From: Bradyrhizobium paxllaeri
Lineage (GTDB): Bacteria > Pseudomonadota > Alphaproteobacteria > Rhizobiales > Xanthobacteraceae
NCBI RefSeq assembly: GCF_001693515.2
Contig: NZ_CP042968.1
Coordinates: 1,364,001 to 1,428,000, forward strand
DNA: 64,000 bases
Direction of reading: 5' to 3'
The position numbers were made by a program, and so were the translations under genes. The number at the start of each line of letters is the position of its first letter. The stretch's first letter is position 1. The notes beneath the pieces were generated by a model. That model made no database searches, was not told where the DNA came from, and saw only the letters and a program-made list of their open reading frames with translations. Shown here piece after piece: positions 58,824 to 64,000 of this stretch.

Positions 58824-59793
58824 ATGGACAAAGCTAAGCCGCAGCGCGTCGTTGTCATGACCGGAGCCACAGCCGGGCTTGGCGCTCTGCCCTGCAGCAG
58901 ATTGCCGCTCAGCTCGACACGCGAGTCATCATCGGTGCCCGTGGTAGCGGGCGAACAGTGCCAAGTGGCGTCGAGGTCATGCCGATCGATCTGGCCTCGC
59001 TCGCCAGTGTCCGGGAATTTGCAGATGCAGTGACATGGCAGCTCGGGGACACCCGCATCAACGTTCTGGTCCTCAACGCCGGCATCCATGGTTCCGACGC
59101 CAAGCAGCGGAGCGCGGAGGGCTATGGCCTGACCTTCGCGGTGAACCACCTTGCCCACTATCTGCTGGCCCGACTCCTGCTGCCGCATTTGGCCGATCAC
59201 GGCCGCCTGGTGATCACTTCAAGCAACATGCACGATCCTCCCCTCAAGCGGATCGCGCCTAAGACGCTCGACCTGCAGGAATGGGCCCACCCGACCGAAA
59301 ATGGTTCTGGCTAGGCATACGCTCCTACACGGCTTCAAAGCTGTGCAATCTGATGACGGCACTGTCCGTCGTCCGACTCGACGAGGTGAAGGCTCGTCAG
59401 ATCAGCGTCGTCGCCTTCAATCCCGGACTTACCGGCGGCGTTGCGGGTCGTGACGCGTCGGTTTTGCAGAGAGCGTTCGTGAAAGTCCTAACGCGTACGG
59501 TCTTTCCGCTGATCGGCCTATTCCGTCCCGAGTTCGTCATGAATACACCCGAACACTCCGGCAAAATGCTCGTTAACGTCGCTCTAGGGGCAATCACCCC
59601 GCCCGACGGCCGGATTTACATTTCCCTGGTCAAGGGCGAACCGACCTTTCCCGACCCCTCCGAATTAGCGCGAAGCCGAGACCGTCAGGATCGACTGTGG
59701 CGCGAAAGCGCAGCCATGGCGGCCTCGAATTGTAAGTGCTCTTGGTCAAGACAAAACAGACCAGGAAAACAAGGAAGCAAGTACCACGTATGA
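58824..59793 (+). pseudogene. short-chain dehydrogenase, two frameshifts
   Basis: An SDR gene spread over three frames. It starts MDKAKPQRVVVMTGATAGLG (the Rossmann TGxxxGxG site). After a shift near 58885-58895 it continues LQQIAAQLDTRVIIGARGSG, VMPIDLASLASVREFADAVT, LVLNAGIHGSDA and VNHLAHYLLARLLL, with VITSSNMHD. A second shift at about 59300-59312 is followed by IRSYTASKLCNLMTALSVVR, which holds the catalytic YxxxK. Corrected length is about 320 residues. It may be dead, or may carry sequencing errors, since its operon neighbours are intact. Confidence 0.8.
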
Positions 59794-60431
59794 AAATCAC
59801 CTTTACGAGAAAGGTCCACGAATACGACGACGTCTACTCGTTTTTCTTCGATGCAACCGGAGTCAAATATAGAGCTGGGCAGTATACCCATTTGAGAGTC
59901 GGCGGTGCGCTCGACTTCTTCCTTGGCTCGATACGCGAGCTGTCCTTCGCTTCAGCTCCTGGAGATCCGGAGCTCATGTTCAGCATGCATGTCGGCTCGA
60001 AAAGCAAATTCAAGGAAAAAATGAGCGCGCTCCAGCCAAACGATAAGATCAGCCTGTTTGGCACAGGCGCACACATCAAACTGCCCGAAAGCAGGCCCGG
60101 AAGCTTGGTTTTCATAGCGGGCGGAGTGGGGATGACACCCTTCCGCTCCATGATTTTGGAAGCACACAAGGCGGGCAACCATCCGATCACGCTGGTTCAG
60201 GTACAGCGAGGCGACTTCCTATATCGCAAGGAGCTGGAGCCGCTTGTATCGGACTATAATGCCGTCCGTCCGGAGGCGTTTGTCGATACCGTCAAGAATG
60301 TAGCGAGAGGCCGGAGCGATGATGCGATCTTCTATGTATGCGGCTCAAGCAGGCTCATTGCATCTGTCGTTGAAGCCCTAAATGAATCTGGTGTTGAGAA
60401 AGACAGCATACAGATAGAAAATTACAAGTAG
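59790..60431 (+). CDS. ferredoxin-NADP reductase-like FAD protein
   Basis: A 213-residue flavoprotein of the FNR superfamily. The FAD site is RAGQYTHLRVG, then RELSFASAPGDPELMFSMHV. The NAD(P) site is FIAGGVGMTPFRSMI, and the C-terminal box is FYVCGSSRLIASVVEALNES. It has no iron-sulfur domain, so it needs a partner. It starts at ATG 59790 (MKITFTRKVHEYDD); an in-frame ATG at 59736 is less likely. Coupling to the SDR stop suggests a redox pathway acting on lipids or aromatic compounds. Confidence 0.88.
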   Translation: MKITFTRKVHEYDDVYSFFFDATGVKYRAGQYTHLRVGGALDFFLGSIRELSFASAPGDPELMFSMHVGSKSKFKEKMSALQPNDKISLFGTGAHIKLPESRPGSLVFIAGGVGMTPFRSMILEAHKAGNHPITLVQVQRGDFLYRKELEPLVSDYNAVRPEAFVDTVKNVARGRSDDAIFYVCGSSRLIASVVEALNESGVEKDSIQIENYK

Positions 60432-60481
60432 GAAAGCTCGGAGAGGCGCGGCCTGCGCCGCAGCTACTCAAGCGCGGTTGC

Positions 60482-60772
60482 TTGGCCTCAATCGATAGCC
60501 ACGCCTACCCACCGGCGATCCTTCTTCAGGGTGGCATCATTGCTGCAAGCGGTGGCTTCGCGGCCATCGCCATCGCCATCGCACTCTCGGTGACTCGGGC
60601 GCAGGAGGCGAGGGGCGTCTCCAACTATGGCCCGGTGGGCAGAGCCCGCGAGGTCGGGCGCGCAATACTCTTTGGGGCAGATGGCGTCGTGCTCATGGCC
60701 GATACTTCGGCACGACAGGCCCGTGTATACGCTCTGCTTTGCTCCGACCGGGCAAGCTTCACGCGAGAATGA
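60482..60772 (+). pseudogene. traG remnant
   Basis: About 96 residues matching the second TM region of TraG/VirD4: AYPPAILLQGGIIAASGGFA, RAQEARGVSNYGPVGRA, then LFGADGVVLMAD. This corresponds to residues ~60-145 of the intact TraG at 31.9 kb (APEVFVEGACVAASGGI, RAREAETAATYGSARWA, GADGVILGR). Identity is clearly lower than expected for a recent copy. In the +2 frame it continues LCFAPTGQAS, the place of Walker A, now broken. Both ends are missing. It is the footprint of a second conjugative element. Confidence 0.8.
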
Positions 60773-60780
60773 AGGAATAT

Positions 60781-61776
60781 TCAGCGCGCGACGATCAGGC
60801 CCTTGCTGGTCACGACCACCCAGCGGCCGTCCTGCTTGCGAATGGCATCGACCCGGCCGAGACCGGGCACGGGGTCGCCGGCATAGACCTCATACATGCC
60901 GCGGTGACTCTGGATCAGTGCGCTGCCATTGGCGACGTCCCGTAATATCCAGCCTTCGACGGTTGGCAGCCGTGCAATTTCGGGCTTGGGCGAAGGAAAA
61001 GGAGCGGGTGCGGCCGCAGCCTGCTGCGATATCAACCCAGTCACGTCCTTTGCGGGAGCCGATGCGGCGATGCCCGTTGTCGCGGATGCCTGGGCGGCGC
61101 GAAGCTTGTCGACGGCTTCGCTGAGCTTGGCGAGTTTCGCGGCAGGCTCGGTCTGCGCCTTCTCGACCTTGTCGAGGCGGTCGCTGGCCTTGTTGAACTG
61201 GGTAGCGCCCGCCGTGGCAGTATGTTCGATGCTTGCCTTCAGCGCTGCGATGTCGGCATCGATCCGCGCCACGGAGGCCTCCAGCCCGTGGTCCTTCGCC
61301 GGCGCCAGGGCTGAGGCCGAAGCCGTCTCTCCGGCCATCAACTTTCCAATGCCTGCCGTTGCCAGCGCCCCGCCGAGCGCACCCGCCACCGTCGCCAACG
61401 CCAGCACGGCGGCCATCACCCCGAACCGGCGCTTGCTGGACGATGCCTCTGCCGGCGCAGCCTTTGCGTCAGCGCCGAGGCGGTCGCCAGGCGACATGAT
61501 CGTCACATTACTGGGGAAGCGCCGCGCTTCCGGCTTTCCGGTGTCGATCGCGAGAGCTTCACCCTGTAACGCTTCAAGTTTTTGCGCTTCCGTTGCGACG
61601 GCCTCCACCCTGGGCGCGTCGGGCCTCGGCGAGGTTTCTTCCTGGTTGGATGCGATTCTCGCCGTCTCGACCTCAGCCGCTGCCGGCTCGCTGGGCGCCG
61701 ACACATCGGCAGCGGCTGGGCCTACGCCAAGGGTTCCGGTTTCACCGCTGGTGGGTTGAGATTGCTGATCGCTCAC
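60781..61776 (-). CDS. unknown membrane/coiled-coil protein
   Basis: A 331-residue protein: an acidic/Ala-Pro-rich N-terminal 110 residues, one TM helix (RFGVMAAVLALATVAGALGG, ~115-140), a coiled coil with Ala-rich heptads (about 165-245) and a C-terminal globular domain (TVEGWILRDVANGSALIQSH, RGMYEVYAGDPVPGLGRVDA, IRKQDGRWVVVTSKGLIVAR). I remember similar unassigned proteins in Bradyrhizobium. The topology is probably cytoplasmic N-terminus with periplasmic coiled coil. It is divergent from the TetR gene with the operator at 61809-61824 between them, so it is likely its target. Confidence 0.75.
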   Translation of the reverse strand: MSDQQSQPTSGETGTLGVGPAAADVSAPSEPAAAEVETARIASNQEETSPRPDAPRVEAVATEAQKLEALQGEALAIDTGKPEARRFPSNVTIMSPGDRLGADAKAAPAEASSSKRRFGVMAAVLALATVAGALGGALATAGIGKLMAGETASASALAPAKDHGLEASVARIDADIAALKASIEHTATAGATQFNKASDRLDKVEKAQTEPAAKLAKLSEAVDKLRAAQASATTGIAASAPAKDVTGLISQQAAAAPAPFPSPKPEIARLPTVEGWILRDVANGSALIQSHRGMYEVYAGDPVPGLGRVDAIRKQDGRWVVVTSKGLIVAR

Positions 61777-61808
61777 GTGGGATTCTCCAGAACTGAAATC
61801 TCAATTAG

Positions 61809-61824
61809 TAGAATGATCTATCTA
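61809..61824. promoter_or_regulatory. TAGA-N2-GATC-N2-TCTA operator, tetR divergent promoter
   Basis: TAGAATGATCTATCTA, overlapping a TATAAT box (minus strand) at about 61825-61830. It lies 33 bases from the minus-strand gene start (61776) and 68 bases from the TetR start (61892), placed to control both. Confidence 0.65.
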
Positions 61825-61891
61825 TTATAATATGTTCGCATAATGACCGCACCTTATGATAGACAGAATGCTCTAAATTAGGAAGGTGGCT

Positions 61892-62527
61892 ATGAGGAAG
61901 CTCGATCCAGTCAAGCACGAAGAGAAGCGGCAGCAAATTCTGCAAGCTGCAGCACGCTGTTTTGTGCGGGACGGTTTTAGAGGAGCGAGCACGTCCGACA
62001 TTTGTGCAGAGGCCAAGATCAGCCCCGGGCACCTCTACCACTATTTCCCGAGCAAGGAGGCGATCGTCAGCGCCATCACCGTATTCGGACTGGCGATGGC
62101 CACCGAGATCTTCAGCGCTATCGCTCAAGGGCCCGACGTGGTCACGGCGCTCCTCGCAGAGCTGGAGCGCGGGATCTTCGGCGGCGACCGTTCGAAGGGG
62201 ACTTTCATGCTCGATTTGCTCGCGGAATCCGCCCGTAATCCCGGGATCGGCGATATCCTGCGCGAGCGTCATTGTGAAATTAGGGCGTTGCTCGCGAAGC
62301 TCTTGCAGGAAGGCCAAGAGCGCGGCCAAGTCGATGTTGACCTGGATCCGGACTTGGCAGCGTCGATCCTCATCAGCTTCATCGATGGCGCCAAGGCGAT
62401 GACGATCCGCGATCCTGGGCTGGACGCGGCGAACACCACCGAGATGCTAAAGATCGCTATCTCGCGCTTCCTGCGGCCTCCATCGAACAAGGCGTCGGCG
62501 AAAAAGCGCCAGCATCGCGGTGTGTAG
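61892..62527 (+). CDS. TetR-family transcriptional regulator
   Basis: A 211-residue TetR regulator. The HTH is RRQQILQAAARCFVRDGFRG-like KRQQILQAAARCFVRDGFRG, ASTSDICAEAKISPGHLYHY and FPSKEAIVSAI. The C-terminal ligand domain is helical (LDLLAESARNPGIGDILRER; DLAASILISFIDGAKAMTIR). An in-frame GTG at 61886 is possible, but GGAAGG before ATG 61892 favours the latter. The palindromic operator upstream, shared with five local promoters, points to autoregulation and to control of the lipid/efflux genes at 52.8-61.8 kb. The ligand is unknown. Confidence 0.92.
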   Translation: MRKLDPVKHEEKRQQILQAAARCFVRDGFRGASTSDICAEAKISPGHLYHYFPSKEAIVSAITVFGLAMATEIFSAIAQGPDVVTALLAELERGIFGGDRSKGTFMLDLLAESARNPGIGDILRERHCEIRALLAKLLQEGQERGQVDVDLDPDLAASILISFIDGAKAMTIRDPGLDAANTTEMLKIAISRFLRPPSNKASAKKRQHRGV

Positions 62528-62631
62528 GCTGGAATGCAATTCCAATTCTACCGATCATTGCGAGGGCGTTGGGCTTCCTACGATTGCAGCCGGGAGAAGA
62601 GCTGTTCCCTGGCCGAGGGCCTCGTGCTGGG

Positions 62632-62952
62632 TCAATTGGCCCTGGGAGCCTTGTTCGTTGAGCGGCACAACGTCGCCTCATAGACTTGGGCCTCATAGGA
62701 TTCCAGAAGAGGTTTTCTTCTGTCATCAAATGCCACATAATGCGGCATGTTGATGTGGTTTTCCAAATCTTTCAAGGTCTCCCACATCTCGAATACGAAC
62801 ATCTCTTGTTCGTTTTCTAAAGAGGGATAATGGGAATAGGCTAGATTTCCGTTCTCCTTCCTTGTGTTTTTTACATTGTCCATCACGAAGGACAAAAGCT
62901 CATCCCGCTTTCCGGGCTTGAGAACATACTTGACCGACACGACAATGGTCAC
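62632..62952 (-). CDS. antibiotic biosynthesis monooxygenase-domain protein
   Basis: A 106-residue dimeric alpha/beta-barrel (ABM/YgiN-like) protein: VVSVKYVLKPGKRDELLSFV, YSHYPSLENEQEMFVFEMWE, LKDLENHINMPHYVAFDDRR. YgiN-type members oxidise quinols or aromatic rings without cofactor; key W/F/H residues of that site (FEMWE, HxxxPH) are present. It is convergent with the TetR gene. The putative partner is the quinone-oxidoreductase-like gene upstream, whose stop is about 200 bases away on the same strand. Confidence 0.88.
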   Translation of the reverse strand: MTIVVSVKYVLKPGKRDELLSFVMDNVKNTRKENGNLAYSHYPSLENEQEMFVFEMWETLKDLENHINMPHYVAFDDRRKPLLESYEAQVYEATLCRSTNKAPRAN

Positions 62953-63146
62953 TTCAAACTATCCCTTCAAGCAACGCCATCGTTAAGGAGAAAGCGTAGA
63001 TATTGGTATCATGAAATAACGCTGTCAACGCATGTGTTCGCCGGCAAGCCGCCCTACGCCGCGTCGAACTTAATGTATGCAGCGGTGTCGAGCCAACGCG
63101 CGTCTGATGTGCCCTCTGGATCGTAAGGAAGGATCAAGATCGTGTC

Positions 63147-64000
63147 CTATGTTTTCATCAGCAACACGACCTTGCCGGACAGCCTTGGTCCTAGTTCCGC
63201 TTTCGTCAGCATAGTCAGAGCGTCTTCGAAGCGCGCCTCCACACCAACGGCTGGCCTCAACGCGCCCTTGTAAGCAGTTTCAGCGATTGCCGAAAGGTGT
63301 TTGATTCCCATGGTCGCGAAGGCGAGTTTGTAGCGTCGCGACACCATTCCTCGAATGAGCCTCGGGGCTGTCGGATTGATATCGACGAACACCCCGTCGG
63401 GCTTGAGCATTGAAAGGCCGTCGCCAACACCGAGCGTTCCGAGGGTATCGAACACGGCGTCGAACTTTTCGCCATTAAGGTACGCACTCTTGTTGGAGTA
63501 CGCGAATATCGGCTGGACACCCGCCGCGCTTGCGCTTGCCATGGAGGTGGGACCGCTTGTCCCGGCAACGCGTGCTCCGTGGGCGATCGCCAACTGCACG
63601 GCGAACGAGCCGACCGCGCCCGCGCAGCCATTCACAAATATACTTGAGCCAGGCCGTGCTCGAGCTTGGTCGATGACCGCAGCCCAGGCGGTCATCGCCG
63701 GAATGGGAAGGCAGGCTGCTTCGGCAAAGGAAAGCTGCGGGGGCTTCTTTGCGACAAGATTGGCATCCAGGGTGACCTGTTCCGCGAAGGCGCCCGACTT
63801 CTTGAAGTCCATGGTGCCGAAGACTTCATCCCCGACACGAACAGTGGTGACGTCGTTTCCGACGGCCTCGACGACCCCGGCAAAATCGGTACCCATCCCC
63901 TTCGGAAATGACCTATTCATGAAGAGTTTCATCGCTCCTTGGCGAAGCTTCCAGTCAAAGGGATTGATCGCCGCGGCCCGGACGGCAACGCGCACTTGGT
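63147..64000 (-). CDS. zinc-free quinone oxidoreductase-like dehydrogenase, partial
   Basis: An MDR/zeta-crystallin-type NADP-dependent oxidoreductase, missing its N-terminus beyond the right end of the window. It has VRAAAINPFDWKLRQGAMKL, GTDFAGVVEAVGNDV, VGDEVFGTMDFKKSGAFAEQ, then SIFVNGCAGAVGSFAVQLAI (the nucleotide-binding site G-x-A-G-x-V-G) and VFDTLGTLGVGD. Structural zinc Cys residues are absent, as in quinone oxidoreductases. The ending is typical (AELGPRLSGKVVLLMKT). Substrate unknown; probably quinone or enone reduction, together with the ABM protein. Confidence 0.88.
   Translation of the reverse strand, partial: QVRVAVRAAAINPFDWKLRQGAMKLFMNRSFPKGMGTDFAGVVEAVGNDVTTVRVGDEVFGTMDFKKSGAFAEQVTLDANLVAKKPPQLSFAEAACLPIPAMTAWAAVIDQARARPGSSIFVNGCAGAVGSFAVQLAIAHGARVAGTSGPTSMASASAAGVQPIFAYSNKSAYLNGEKFDAVFDTLGTLGVGDGLSMLKPDGVFVDINPTAPRLIRGMVSRRYKLAFATMGIKHLSAIAETAYKGALRPAVGVEARFEDALTMLTKAELGPRLSGKVVLLMKT

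Noticed and set aside
1..64000. CRISPR arrays, tRNA or rRNA genes
   Set aside because: None was seen; no regularly spaced direct repeats and no cloverleaf with TTCRA-type arm was recognised by eye.

Overview
This is a high-GC alphaproteobacterial window, most like Bradyrhizobium or a close relative of the Nitrobacteraceae. The evidence is the set of small Rhizobiales-type proteins, the Ku / LigD-type ligase / topoisomerase IB repair genes, GGAAC-N17-GTT promoters resembling those read by the EcfG general-stress sigma factor, and a trb-type integrative conjugative element (ICE) of the kind common in rhizobia. These placements rest on remembered family features; no search was run.

Region 1 (1-15.2 kb) is a DNA-repair and stress island plus an exopolysaccharide operon. 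It holds a 5'-truncated Ku, a topoisomerase IB, a PolX/PHP gene split by a one-base frameshift, a cold-shock protein and a stand-alone LigD-type ATP-dependent ligase. It also has many small proteins: a zinc ribbon, a DUF3606 protein, a lone receiver domain, a Cys-rich protein and a SANT/Myb-like protein. Between them at 6.3-11.0 kb is a three-gene operon (HlyD-like adaptor, secreted alpha/alpha-barrel protein, processive GT2 synthase) resembling curdlan or mixed-linkage beta-glucan systems.

Region 2 (15.2-18.06 kb) is a group II intron on the minus strand with an intact reverse transcriptase/maturase and HNH domain. It sits directly against the leader of the ICE ParB-like gene.

Region 3 (18.1-43.9 kb) is the ICE core. 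The maintenance module is a ParB-like protein, DUF736, DUF932, an Xre regulator, DUF2285/DUF6499 proteins, an excisionase-like HTH protein and a RepA-type initiator followed by three iterons and a DnaA box. The transfer module is DUF2840, the TraF peptidase, a DUF3363 relaxase, a CopG protein, an MFS transporter that looks like an insertion, TraG, a second CopG protein and TrbBCDEJKLFGI, ending in a frameshifted DUF2274 gene. The parB-like and DUF932 genes share a duplicated ~280-nt leader with four near-identical blocks in the same order, the best candidate here for an undescribed RNA regulator. No integrase was found.

Region 4 (43.9-64 kb) holds a LysR regulator, a decayed TctC binding-protein gene, a YkgJ-type protein, a YbbA/YbbP-like ABC exporter and a set of transcription units around a TetR-family regulator. 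These are an RND pump with its adaptor, a DUF3313 lipoprotein, an NAPE-PLD-like hydrolase, a DUF3108 protein, an alpha/beta hydrolase, a broken SDR, an FNR-like reductase and an unknown coiled-coil membrane protein. Their upstream regions carry a shared palindrome TAGA-N2-GATC-N2-TCTA or variants, suggesting one local regulon. A traG remnant at 60.5 kb marks the footprint of a second conjugative element. The window ends inside a quinone-oxidoreductase-like gene.
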